DNA of 27,554 bases from a virus, in the IMG/VR virus record IMGVR_UViG_3300032213_000662, positions 1-27,554 of that record; one strand, given 5' to 3'. The notes beneath the pieces were generated by a model that made no database searches, was not told where the DNA came from, and saw only the letters and a program-made list of their open reading frames with translations. The translations under genes and the position numbers were made by a program. Positions 1-6,711 of this stretch are shown piece by piece. Each line of letters starts with the position of its first letter. Within the stretch, counting starts at the first letter, position 1.

Positions 1-120
1 AAGTATTGGGAGGATAAAGGCTGGCGTGACGAAGCTAAGGACGTTCGCGCCGGATATAATGACGACACACCGTCTGTCAAAGTCGCCTACGCCGCTCTTA
101 AATCACGGGAGGCGAAGTGA
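1..120 (+). CDS. 3' end of an unknown plus-strand gene (partial)
   Basis: Frame 1 is open from the window edge to TGA at 118-120, giving the last 39 residues, ending in AYAALKSREAK. The piece is hydrophilic and charged, and I do not recognise a family from it. An SD-like GGGAGG lies inside its last codons and an ATG overlaps its stop (TGATG, 118-122), so it was evidently followed by a coupled gene. A diverged copy of this gene-end-plus-start junction recurs at 346-383 in front of the HNH gene. Lying upstream of the ninB/ssb genes, it is probably part of the same replication/recombination operon, which is inference from position only. Confidence 0.65.
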   Translation, partial: KYWEDKGWRDEAKDVRAGYNDDTPSVKVAYAALKSREAK

Positions 121-163
121 TGATTAACTTGAAAAAGAAAATAACATTGATATGAAGGCGCTG
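120..163 (+). pseudogene. decayed remnant of a duplicated HNH gene
   Basis: An ATG at 120 follows a good ribosome site, but the frame runs only 11 codons to TGA at 153-155. Bases 129-163 are identical (35 of 35) to bases 625-659 inside the HNH nuclease gene, where they encode the FEKENNIDMKAL stretch. Here they are read in another frame. The simplest reading is a second copy of the HNH gene that has lost everything except its start and this piece of its 3' part. An assembly artefact or repeat-mediated rearrangement is the alternative. Confidence 0.5.
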
Positions 164-345
164 TTGCTCTTACCCCTTGTGGAAGGGGGCGGGTTGCTTG
201 GCAGGTCTAAGGCCTGTTTTCCGGTATAGTCCGGGCCATGTTCCACATGGAGCACCTCCGTCCTTTCATCGCCGTGGATTGGCGGGTTGAGTGAATAGAT
301 CGGAATTGCCGTTCCGGTCAGTGGCTGGAGCGCTGACGGCAAAAC
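164..345. other. gap with no convincing gene; two small dyads
   Basis: No frame here has a start, ribosome site and plausible protein. Two perfect dyads are visible: CCCCTT/AAGGGG with a 4-nt loop at 173-188, and CCATGT/ACATGG with a 3-nt spacer at 236-250. Neither has a T-run, so they are not obvious terminators. The stretch lies between the HNH remnant and the diverged repeat of the gene junction, so it looks like filler or a small insertion brought in by the rearrangement. Confidence 0.4.
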
Positions 346-383
346 CGCCTACACCGCTCTTAAAAACAGGAAGGCAAATAATG
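346..383 (+). repeat. diverged repeat of the gene junction at 84-122
   Basis: This segment matches 84-122 imperfectly (offset about 262 bp, one gap). Both encode the tail of an AYxALKxR peptide, then a GGAAGG- or GGGAGG-type ribosome site and an ATG. At 346-383 the upstream reading frame has no body left, so this is only the end of a lost gene, kept because it carries the ribosome site of the HNH gene. Confidence 0.5.
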
Positions 384-710
384 CCTCTACCCAAGCGGAT
401 TAAGACAAAATCCGAAAAAGCGGATCAGCGGAAAAGGTCGCCAGCTCATCGGGCTTGGATACGCGGCTTTGCTTGTTCGGCCTGCGGATCGACTGAGGCA
501 ATAGAATGCGCTCACGTAAGATGCGGGACGGACGGCGGCATAGGCATGAAGCCATCCGATAGATGGACGATTAGCCTTTGTAAGGAGTGCCATCAGGTGC
601 AGCATCTTGTTGGCGAAAAAACATTTGAAAAAGAAAATAACATTGATATGAAGGCGCTGGCGGAGGAGTTTTTCAGGAAAAGCCCCCATCGCCACAAATT
701 AGAAACGTAA
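381..710 (+). CDS. HNH endonuclease, DUF968-like
   Basis: 109 aa. Start chosen at ATG 381 because AGGAAGG lies seven bases upstream; an in-frame start further upstream would run through the repeated junction. A treble-clef/HNH pattern is visible: CSACG near residue 33, AHVRCGTDG near 46-54, the conserved MKPSDRWTISLC block, then CKECHQVQH, supplying zinc-binding cysteines and catalytic histidines. This arrangement is typical of DUF968-type phage HNH proteins, which are placed near ninB/ninG-type recombination genes. The likely role is a structure-specific or recombination-linked DNase, by analogy with lambda Rap/NinG-type proteins. It is the first intact gene before ninB and ends 12 bases before it. 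Bases 625-659 recur exactly at 129-163. Confidence 0.75.
   Translation: MPLPKRIKTKSEKADQRKRSPAHRAWIRGFACSACGSTEAIECAHVRCGTDGGIGMKPSDRWTISLCKECHQVQHLVGEKTFEKENNIDMKALAEEFFRKSPHRHKLET
625..659 (+). repeat. 35-bp exact direct repeat, second copy at 129-163
   Basis: Identical over 35 bases to 129-163, offset 496. It lies within the intact HNH gene, so this is the parental copy. Confidence 0.85.
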
Positions 711-722
711 AGGAGAATAGAA

Positions 723-1106
723 ATGTCACAGACCGTTCACTTGCGAGGCCCGTATCAGCGCGATCTGGCCAAGACGCTAATCGACAAAGCCCCGACAAAT
801 GCGGTGGTTAAGATTAGCCCTGAAAAGCGAAGTGACGATCAAAACGCGAAACTATGGGCGATGCTGTCCGATATAAGCCGTGCAAAGCCTGAGGGCAGGG
901 TTCATATCCCAGAAACGTGGAAGTGTATTTTTATGGCCGCATGTGGCCATGAAGTCGCATTTGAGCATGGAATTGACGGAAGACCCTTCCCTTTAGGATT
1001 TAGCTCGTCTAGGCTTACAAAGGCTCAAATGACGGACCTTATCGAATTTATTTACAGCTATGGTGCAAAGCACAATATAAAGTGGAGTGATTATTATGAC
1101 GGGTAA
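723..1106 (+). CDS. ninB: NinB-like recombination protein
   Basis: 127 aa. AGGAG at 711-715 gives ideal spacing to ATG 723. The sequence matches the NinB (lambda Orf) pattern: a beta-rich N-terminus (VHLRGPYQRD), then KRSDDQNAKLWAMLSDIS, then a central KCIFMAACGHE block and a C-terminal LTKAQMTDLIEFIYSYGA. Lambda Orf/NinB is a DNA-binding recombination mediator that cooperates with SSB and can replace RecFOR in phage recombination. An SSB gene lies two genes downstream, which fits that role. Length is close to the family norm (about 140 aa). Its last 11 bases overlap the GapR-like gene, suggesting translational coupling. Confidence 0.88.
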   Translation: MSQTVHLRGPYQRDLAKTLIDKAPTNAVVKISPEKRSDDQNAKLWAMLSDISRAKPEGRVHIPETWKCIFMAACGHEVAFEHGIDGRPFPLGFSSSRLTKAQMTDLIEFIYSYGAKHNIKWSDYYDG

Positions 1107-1332
1107 TGTAGCAGCAGACGAACTACGCCTCCTGATTGAGCGGATTGAGCGTTTAGAGGAGGACAAGAAAGCCAGATCGGATGACATTCGGGATGTTTAT
1201 ACCGAAGCCAAGTCGCGTGGGTATGACGCTAAGATCATGCGGCAGATTATCAAGTTGCGGGCGATGGAAAAGCACGAACGTCAGGAATGGGAAGCCGTGC
1301 TCGATACATATATCGCAGCTCTAGGGATGTAA
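1096..1332 (+). CDS. GapR-like nucleoid protein (DUF2312/UPF0335)
   Basis: 78 aa. ATG 1096 is preferred over the in-frame GTG 1087 because GGAG at 1084-1087 then has an 8-base spacing. The protein is one long amphipathic, coiled-coil-like helix set: LRLLIERIERLEEDKK, then a DIRDVYTEAKSRGYDAKIMRQII core, and a KLRAMEKHERQEWEAVLDTY end. This is the DUF2312 signature. Family knowledge: Caulobacter GapR is a tetrameric clamp on overtwisted DNA ahead of replication forks and stimulates topoisomerases. The family is essentially alphaproteobacterial and often carried by their phages, so this gene is the best host clue in the window. Here it probably assists phage DNA replication or controls host chromatin. 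Confidence 0.88.
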   Translation: MTGNVAADELRLLIERIERLEEDKKARSDDIRDVYTEAKSRGYDAKIMRQIIKLRAMEKHERQEWEAVLDTYIAALGM

Positions 1333-1336
1333 CCAG

Positions 1337-1365
1337 TTAGCCAAGCCAGTTTAGAGGCATATAAT
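1337..1365 (+). promoter_or_regulatory. candidate promoter for ssb
   Basis: A perfect TATAAT lies at 1360-1365 with a weak -35 (TTAGCC, 1337-1342) at a 17-base spacing, immediately after the GapR-like gene. It lies in the largest gap of this operon and would give ssb a transcript of its own with a leader of about 110 nt. The weak -35 leaves this tentative. Confidence 0.35.
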
Positions 1366-1371
1366 ATCGCT

Positions 1372-1480
1372 GGCAATTAACGGTGGGTCTTTCTTATCTC
1401 CTCAGACCTCATGCGTTAATCGTCGATCTGGGAGCGTTGCGCTGACGTTAAATAACCCAGAATTTTAAGAAAGGATTATC
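1372..1480 (+). promoter_or_regulatory. structured leader upstream of ssb
   Basis: This non-coding stretch contains two dyads: GGTCT/AGACC at 1386-1408, and CTGGG/CCCAG at 1428-1460, which encloses a small AGCG-TTG-CGCT hairpin at 1433-1443. The outer stem is followed by AATTTTAAG, a poor T-run, so attenuation is possible but not shown. The ssb ribosome site follows directly. It could be a binding site for translational autocontrol, but that is inference. Confidence 0.3.
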
Positions 1481-1855
1481 ATGCAGGAAATGTTTATTAC
1501 AGGCGGATTGGGCCGCGATTCGGAACTAAAGCAAACCAAATCAGGTGATGAGGTGCTGACATTCCCGGTGGGTGTAAGTCAGGTATCTGGCGAAAGCAAG
1601 ACGACCACCTGGTATCGGTGCTCCGTCTGGGGCAAACGAGCGCGGTCATTGCATCAATATTTACTTAAGGGCGTAAAGGTGACGGTCGCGGGATCGTTCG
1701 TTGTTGGCGAATATGAAGGCAAGGCTCAATTCAACATCATTGTTAATAAGGTTGAATTTATGTCCCGCGCCGATAATGCCGCCAGCGGACGCCATACGCC
1801 GCAGCCAAACAACTCTGGTTATGATGAAGACCTTAACGACGATGTCCCATTTTAG
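1481..1855 (+). CDS. ssb: single-stranded DNA-binding protein
   Basis: 124 aa. Start at ATG 1481 with AAAGGA upstream. An OB-fold runs over about residues 1-105: GGLGRDSELK, a FPVGVSQ strand, the TTWYRCSVWGKRA block typical of SSB, and LLKGVKVTVAGSFVVGEYEGKAQFNIIVNKVEF. A short flexible tail follows, ending in the acidic tip DDVPF, the standard SSB protein-interaction motif. It is shorter than host SSBs (about 170 aa), as phage SSBs often are. It protects single-stranded DNA during replication and recombination; NinB is a probable partner. It has its own candidate promoter and structured leader. Confidence 0.93.
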   Translation: MQEMFITGGLGRDSELKQTKSGDEVLTFPVGVSQVSGESKTTTWYRCSVWGKRARSLHQYLLKGVKVTVAGSFVVGEYEGKAQFNIIVNKVEFMSRADNAASGRHTPQPNNSGYDEDLNDDVPF

Positions 1856-1864
1856 GTAGATGAA

Positions 1865-1898
1865 ATATCATGCTTAATTCACATTTTTAACATGATAT
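1865..1898. promoter_or_regulatory. 8-bp inverted repeat upstream of the RNA ligase gene
   Basis: ATATCATG at 1865-1872 is mirrored by CATGATAT at 1891-1898 across an 18-base A/T-rich loop, between ssb and the RNA ligase gene. There is no T-run after it. It could be an operator or an mRNA stem. No clear -10/-35 pair could be tied to it. Confidence 0.3.
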
Positions 1899-1975
1899 GG
1901 AATGTTGATAGTGAATAATAATGTCCAGTGTTTCTGTTCATATTAATCACATTCATGTCCTTAGGAGGTTTTCTG

Positions 1976-2836
1976 ATGTTTAAGCGTTTCGAATCCCTTA
2001 CTCGGTTCAGCCACGACTGGACCATCACCGAAAAGATAGACGGCACTAACGCCTGCGTCATTGTGATGCCTCTGTCAGAAATTGACGATCCGTCTATTCG
2101 GGAACAGGCCATCGACCGCATTGAGACCGAAAATGGTCTAATGAATGTCTATGCTCAGAGCCGCAACAACCTCATTACTCCGGCCAAAGACAATGCCGGG
2201 TTTGCTAATTGGGTTGCCAAGAATGCAGCCGAACTGGTCAAGGTTCTCGGCACCGGCTATCATTTCGGTGAGTGGTGTGGGGCTGGTATTCAGCGACGCT
2301 ACGGCCTGACTACCAAGAAGTTTGCGCTATTCAATACTAAGCGTTGGGCGGCACTGGCGAATCACCCTGAGGGAGGGTTGCTGGGCGGCGCTCTGGCGGT
2401 GGTTCCGGTCTTGGATGAGGGCTATATGGACAACCCCGGCGCAACGGCTCTGGAGTGTATGCTGGCCCTCCATATGGATGGGTCACGCTTCGCTCCCGGC
2501 TTTATGAACCCAGAAGGTGTGGTCATGCGGCACAATCCGAGCGGCACTGTGTTCAAAAAGACGTTCGACTACGACGAGCAAGGTAAGTGGGCAGAAAATC
2601 AGGCCCGTAAAACGGAGGGTGACATGGACGCACTTTTACTTCGTGCCCGGCAAATTGCCGCCAGAGGTGTTTACAAAGACTCTAGCCTTTACCAAGGCAT
2701 AATGAGCGGGCAATTAGATGACACTAGGACGATTAAAAACATTTTGAGGGATCTTGTGAACGCCGAAAGGCCATACGTAAAGCTGCCAGAGGAATTGCCG
2801 CCAGAAACGCCGAGAAATATTATTGACGATGAGTGA
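1976..2836 (+). CDS. RNA ligase, Rnl2-type nucleotidyltransferase
   Basis: 286 aa. ATG 1976 has a textbook AGGAGG at 1963-1968; the in-frame start 48 bases upstream would add a hydrophobic stretch and has no ribosome site. Motifs of the covalent nucleotidyltransferase superfamily are in order: motif I EKIDGTN with the nucleophilic Lys at residue 20, motif III/IIIa YHFGEWCG (Glu 99) and KKFALFN, motif IV EGVVMR (Glu 180), motif V FKKTF (193-197). This matches the RNA-ligase/Rnl2 family (PF09414-type), which seals 3'-OH/5'-phosphate RNA ends using ATP and a lysyl-AMP intermediate. T4 Rnl1 repairs tRNA cleaved by host anticodon nucleases, and a similar counter-defence role is plausible here. The last gene of this plus-strand unit. 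Confidence 0.85.
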   Translation: MFKRFESLTRFSHDWTITEKIDGTNACVIVMPLSEIDDPSIREQAIDRIETENGLMNVYAQSRNNLITPAKDNAGFANWVAKNAAELVKVLGTGYHFGEWCGAGIQRRYGLTTKKFALFNTKRWAALANHPEGGLLGGALAVVPVLDEGYMDNPGATALECMLALHMDGSRFAPGFMNPEGVVMRHNPSGTVFKKTFDYDEQGKWAENQARKTEGDMDALLLRARQIAARGVYKDSSLYQGIMSGQLDDTRTIKNILRDLVNAERPYVKLPEELPPETPRNIIDDE

Positions 2837-2845
2837 GAATAATGC

Positions 2846-2873
2846 TTGACATGGCGTTGGGATGGGTTATTTA
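2846..2873 (+). promoter_or_regulatory. promoter-like sequence after the RNA ligase gene
   Basis: A perfect TTGACA lies at 2846-2851, ten bases after the RNA ligase stop. A weaker TATTTA follows at 2868-2873, 16-base spacing. Transcription would start near 2880 and stop at the terminator 2915-2948, so the product would be a small RNA of about 65-70 nt. The motif could be chance. Confidence 0.3.
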
Positions 2874-2914
2874 GGAATTGCATTGGCTCGCAAGTTAATG
2901 CCCTCTCCCTCGGC

Positions 2915-2948
2915 ACCCCGGGCGGCTCCGGCCCCCGGGGTATTTTTT
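2915..2948 (+). terminator. intrinsic terminator of the left plus-strand operon
   Basis: Stem ACCCCGGG (2915-2922) pairs with CCCGGGGT (2934-2941) around an 11-base GC-rich loop, followed by ATTTTTT. The T-run lies on the plus-strand side only, so it terminates the replication operon before it reads into the converging late operon, whose last stop codon overlaps the T-run. Confidence 0.85.
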
Positions 2949-3066
2949 ATCTCAAATGTGAACGCGGGCCTAGCTTCTTTCTGTGACGCAATCCCGGTTT
3001 AGCGTGACGGCGCTTCTTACGCTGCTGTGGCGTCCAAGGCGACTCCTTTGGTGCATTCTTAGCCAT
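2947..3066 (-). CDS. 39-aa basic protein at the end of the late operon
   Basis: Its ATG (3066-3064) overlaps the stop of the transglycosylase gene in a TAATG arrangement, with GGA eight bases upstream, so translation is probably coupled. The product is very basic: WTPQQRKKRRHAKPG and a RHRKKLGPRSHLR end. No family recognised. Its stop codon lies in the plus-strand terminator's T-run. Basic mini-proteins at the end of structural operons can bind DNA in the head, but nothing in the sequence proves this. Confidence 0.5.
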   Translation of the reverse strand: MAKNAPKESPWTPQQRKKRRHAKPGLRHRKKLGPRSHLR

Positions 3067-3644
3067 TAGATTAATCCGTCCAAGATACCCATTATTTTAT
3101 TATTTTTGCCGCGCTTCTTTTTGCCGACGCCAGCTAGAAGTGAAGTGAAATTCTCCTCTGTGGCGGATGCAACGTCAACTTGCTTTGGAGTGTAGGGAGT
3201 GGCTGGCCTCAAATTAACGCTTGCCGACTTTGCGGCTTTTGGCATCTCCGCTTGAGCCATAAGAGATTGCGGGCCGACGATGCTTACAAACTTGCGAACA
3301 TAATCCCGCGTTTCTTTAAATGGAGGAATCCCGCCGTATTTGCGCACGTTACCGGGGCCAGCGTTATACGCAGCAACGGCCACTGTCGGGTCTTTAAATC
3401 TATTTAGTTGCTGCTTGAGGTATCGGACGCCACCTTCTATGTTCTGGAATGGGTCGTCAATGTCCACGCCAAGGTCTTTAGCGGTCCCCGGCATAAGCTG
3501 CATCTGACCGCGAGCGCCAGCAGTAGACGTTCCGGCGCTTTTGCCTCTGTTGCTTTCGATCTCATAGACGGCAAGTGCTATGTCGGACGGCACACCATGT
3601 TTTTTGGCCATTTTAACGACATAGGAGGAATAATCTTTAGCCAT
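3066..3644 (-). CDS. lytic transglycosylase (SLT domain), virion-associated
   Basis: 192 aa. ATG 3644 is chosen because GGAGGG lies just upstream and the gene then overlaps its upstream neighbour by 8 bases; a longer in-frame start would lie deep in that neighbour. The soluble-lytic-transglycosylase (PF01464) signature is complete: the catalytic Glu 30 in YEIESN, then GARGQMQLMPGTA, then AVAAYNAGPGNVRKYGG, then TRDYVRKF. The C-terminal 70 residues are low-complexity and end in a lysine-rich run. It cleaves peptidoglycan glycan strands. Its position among putative ejection genes and away from the endolysin suggests a particle-borne enzyme that opens the wall during DNA entry, as in T7 gp16. 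No signal peptide. Confidence 0.88.
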   Translation of the reverse strand: MAKDYSSYVVKMAKKHGVPSDIALAVYEIESNRGKSAGTSTAGARGQMQLMPGTAKDLGVDIDDPFQNIEGGVRYLKQQLNRFKDPTVAVAAYNAGPGNVRKYGGIPPFKETRDYVRKFVSIVGPQSLMAQAEMPKAAKSASVNLRPATPYTPKQVDVASATEENFTSLLAGVGKKKRGKNNKIMGILDGLI

Positions 3645-5661
3645 TATTGCCCTCCATTTCCGCCACGATTGCCTCAATCTCTGCGGAGATGGCCGGAGTT
3701 TTAGATGCAACGTCAAGCAGACCGGCGCGGAACTGATCTGCGTTCTTGACCGCCTTTGGTGCATTTGCAAGATAACGAACAAGGCGCTGCGATGTTAGTG
3801 CGCTTGCGCTCAATTTCGTCAAAACAAGCGGTAAGACTACGGACGTTAGCGCAATCCCAAAGTTGCCAGCGCTAGCCGCGCCCGCTCCGCCGACAACGCC
3901 AGCGCCAGCCATCACATTAAACAGGTTCGCGTAGTTTTGCGCACCTGCTGTTTGCGATTGGTTTACAAACCTCTGAGCCTGCTTTGTGCTATCGGCCAGA
4001 ACTGCAATGTCATTGAGTGACTGCGTTAGCTTTTTGTCACGGCCAAATAGAGCAACCCTTGCTTCTGGGGACATCTTATTCCAGTTTGTCAGAAACTCAG
4101 CGGGGGAGAATACCTCTCCTCCAACATCTTGCACACCAGCCTTCGCGCGGCCAAGACGATCCACGATTGTTGCGCGAACGCTCCCGCGATCAGCTTCTGG
4201 GAGTGAGTTAATCACACGGACAAGGCGTTGCACTCCACCCTTGCCGCCACGAGCCATTGCATTGACGCTATCCAGAATGCGCTCTGGAGTTGCATCTGGG
4301 CCAAGGATCGGCTGCAAGGCATCATCAAGCGTCTCAACGCGCTGCCGCCAATATGCGTTGGCAGTCTTAAATGCGTTTGCCGCACCTTCCTTGCCGTTTT
4401 TAATCATCGTGCCAGTGACATCTTCTTCCATAGCACGAGCAACACGGCCAAGAGTTTCCTTTGCCGACGTAACACGCAACAGATCGTCTTTGACGCGGTG
4501 ATCCGCCTTCAGGTCGCTAAGGATTTGCTTTGCACCTTGGTAATCAAATCCACTTGTCGAACTGAGTTGAGTGCGCTTATCTTCAAGATAGCGAAGCAGC
4601 GGATCAGTCGGATCATTCTTCTTACGCAAGAAGTCAATTTCGCGGTCAAGCGTTTTGGCAGCATTAAGGGGACGGAACAGAAGCCCTTCAGCCTGATCCT
4701 GCACTCGATCATAAAGCTGTCCACCGCGCCGCGATGTCGCAGTTGAAAATGCAGCGGCGGCATCCTTGAGGCGCAAACCAATTTCAAATGGGCTTTTAAC
4801 TTCTCCAGTTGCATCAGCGGCGCGTTGCGCTGCAAGTTGCAAGCCCTCTGTGGTTGCTTCTGCTGCGCGAGTAATCGGCCCACGGCCCATGATCGACTGA
4901 CCGGCACCAGCGGTGAAGCCCTGCACTCCGGGGCCACCAACATCGGCAGCGATGAGAGGCACGTTCTGGCGCTCAGATGCCGCAAGCAGGCGCTGGGCTG
5001 GCGTTAGGCGATCAAGATTAGGGACGTTCACAGCAGCCTGTCGCGTGGTTTGCAATGCGTTCCGAATAGAAGGCAAGACAAACTCAGTTGTTGCAGCTTC
5101 GGCGCGAAGCGGTCCTAAAGGGGTTTTCAAGCTCCCCACTCGTGTGAACTCACCAATGTCAGCAGCAATGCGCTGAGGGGTGTATCCTTGCCCAAGGCCC
5201 AAGTTGTAGATCGCCTGCCCGCCAGCCTCCGCAAGGCCTGAGCCAAGGCTCTCCACGCCTTCACGAGCATAGTTAAGCAACTGAATCAATGGCAGAGCCC
5301 GCGTCTCACCGGGCGTCAATCCTTGAAGGCCAAACGGGTCTTTCCGGCGCGGCTCCATGAATCCTTGGCCAAAAGCCTCAAGGACACCACGCTCTTCATA
5401 AGCCTTTTTCTTTGTAGCAGTTTGTGCGGATGTGGCAGCAATTTGTTTTGCCGCCTCTTCCTCTGTTGGGATCGGAATAGGGGCCGCACTTTTGACAATG
5501 GCAGCGGGAAATGCAGTTTGGGGCCGCGCGGTTGCAAGATATTGCGCAGCAGCGGCTTGCAAGTCAACCGTAGATGCATCGGCGGGCGCTTCAATCTGCG
5601 CGTCGTAAACTTTTCCGCTTTCGTCTTGAAACGTAAGGTCAAATACCTTCAATTCTGCCAT
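3637..5661 (-). CDS. large putative internal virion / ejection protein
   Basis: 674 aa. ATG 5661 has AAGGGG seven bases upstream. The N-terminus (about 1-50) reads like a small beta domain; residues 60-100 are rich in Ala, Lys and Glu; the middle is helical and charged (YLEDKRTQLS, SDLKADHRVKDDLL). Near residues 590-630 lies an Ala/Gly-rich hydrophobic stretch (NVMAGAGVVGGAGAAS, then ALTSVVLPLVLTKLSASAL) that could insert into a membrane. No enzyme motif was found. Size, helical make-up, hydrophobic segment and overlap with the transglycosylase gene fit a podoviral ejection protein (compare T7 gp15/gp16 or P22 gp16/gp20 in role). Function is inferred from context. Confidence 0.65.
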   Translation of the reverse strand: MAELKVFDLTFQDESGKVYDAQIEAPADASTVDLQAAAAQYLATARPQTAFPAAIVKSAAPIPIPTEEEAAKQIAATSAQTATKKKAYEERGVLEAFGQGFMEPRRKDPFGLQGLTPGETRALPLIQLLNYAREGVESLGSGLAEAGGQAIYNLGLGQGYTPQRIAADIGEFTRVGSLKTPLGPLRAEAATTEFVLPSIRNALQTTRQAAVNVPNLDRLTPAQRLLAASERQNVPLIAADVGGPGVQGFTAGAGQSIMGRGPITRAAEATTEGLQLAAQRAADATGEVKSPFEIGLRLKDAAAAFSTATSRRGGQLYDRVQDQAEGLLFRPLNAAKTLDREIDFLRKKNDPTDPLLRYLEDKRTQLSSTSGFDYQGAKQILSDLKADHRVKDDLLRVTSAKETLGRVARAMEEDVTGTMIKNGKEGAANAFKTANAYWRQRVETLDDALQPILGPDATPERILDSVNAMARGGKGGVQRLVRVINSLPEADRGSVRATIVDRLGRAKAGVQDVGGEVFSPAEFLTNWNKMSPEARVALFGRDKKLTQSLNDIAVLADSTKQAQRFVNQSQTAGAQNYANLFNVMAGAGVVGGAGAASAGNFGIALTSVVLPLVLTKLSASALTSQRLVRYLANAPKAVKNADQFRAGLLDVASKTPAISAEIEAIVAEMEGNNG

Positions 5662-5663
5662 GC

Positions 5664-6707
5664 CTAGCCCCTTGGCTTAACGCTTAGGATTTTAATTTTA
5701 GATGTTGACGGCTTCTGAACACTAGATGGCTTAGGAGCGGCGCGGCCAGCCTTGATGGTCGCAGAGTTAAACAGAACCTCCCTACGACGCGCCTTGTCGG
5801 CGACTGTTGCATCGCTATCCCCGACCTGCGGAAAATATGACTTTCTGTAACCCTCAAGCTGCTCACGAGTATATGCAGCGCCCGTTCCGAGTGTAAGCGC
5901 CGCATCAAGCGCATCAAGTTGAGCGGCCTCGACTTGCTGTCTATCAGGCGAACTCATAACATTAGCAGCAGTTTCGCCAAGGATGCCACGGATTGCCTCA
6001 GTGCTTGCAGATGGACGCAGGGCGTCAGGATTTCGCTTTCCGATTTGATCAATCGTTGAAAGCGCATCCCTAAGTCGGGTTGTTAAAAATCCAGCCGTCC
6101 TCTCCCCCTCTGTTGGCTCAACTGGCTTTGGCCTTGGTGCGGTTAATTCAGTAACGCCACCACGGGCAGGAACGCTAACAGGACCGCCCTCCATTGGAGG
6201 TTCTGGGGCATTGTATTCTTGAAGGCCGCTTTCAATGGAGCCAACAACCTGCGTCGGATTAATGAGACGCCAATATGCACTTGCTCGCGCTGGGTCTTCC
6301 GCTCGCATCTGAAAATACGTTGCAAGTTGTTTCTGTTTGGCTTCCATGTCTGGAGCCTTTTGCTCAAGGCGCTGTAATGCAAATTTATCAAGGCTATCGT
6401 CGCTCAAAATCCTAATCTGAGCACGCTCTTCATCAGTGCGAGCATTTGTGATCAAGTTTTCACGCAAGGCATCGCGCTGCGCTTTACGCTCCGCTTGCTT
6501 GCGAAACTCTTGAATTTGAATCCGGCCTTGCACATCCTGCATTTTTTGTTGGCGGAATTTATTAATTGCGTCTTGTGGCGTTGTTTGACTTCCGCGGGCA
6601 ACCGAGCGCAAAAGCGCGCTCAAAGCGGCAAGCTTATCCGCCCCGCTCAATTGCCCGGCCATATTGCCTTGCATTAATTGCAAAAGTTGCTCAGTATCGT
6701 TCATCAT
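5664..6707 (-). CDS. putative virion / ejection protein, unknown family
   Basis: About 347 aa. The frame opens at TTG 6722, but ATG 6707 or 6704 (MMNDTEQLL) is the more likely start. The N-terminal 140 residues are helical and Gln/Lys/Glu-rich (ISRE-like coiled-coil pattern, with MQDVQGRIQIQEFRKQAERK). The centre has Pro-rich runs (EPPMEGGPVSVPARGG). The C-terminal half is helical, with YTREQLEGYRKSYFPQVGDS and a basic tail. No catalytic motif. Its place between two other putative structural genes, in the same order as podoviral ejection genes, suggests an internal virion protein. Confidence 0.6.
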   Translation of the reverse strand: MMNDTEQLLQLMQGNMAGQLSGADKLAALSALLRSVARGSQTTPQDAINKFRQQKMQDVQGRIQIQEFRKQAERKAQRDALRENLITNARTDEERAQIRILSDDSLDKFALQRLEQKAPDMEAKQKQLATYFQMRAEDPARASAYWRLINPTQVVGSIESGLQEYNAPEPPMEGGPVSVPARGGVTELTAPRPKPVEPTEGERTAGFLTTRLRDALSTIDQIGKRNPDALRPSASTEAIRGILGETAANVMSSPDRQQVEAAQLDALDAALTLGTGAAYTREQLEGYRKSYFPQVGDSDATVADKARRREVLFNSATIKAGRAAPKPSSVQKPSTSKIKILSVKPRG

Positions 6708-6711
6708 ATGG

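Noticed and set aside
124-342. Minus-strand frame of 72 codons over the gap
   Set aside because: It begins with TTG without a ribosome site and runs into the 35-bp repeat of the HNH gene, so its end is antisense to a remnant. No family seen.
164-345. tRNA gene in the gap
   Set aside because: The dyads do not form a cloverleaf and no T-loop consensus was found.
3986-5176. Several plus-strand frames over the large ejection-type gene
   Set aside because: They are antisense to a 674-aa frame with a good ribosome site and coupled neighbours, and lack starts with ribosome sites.
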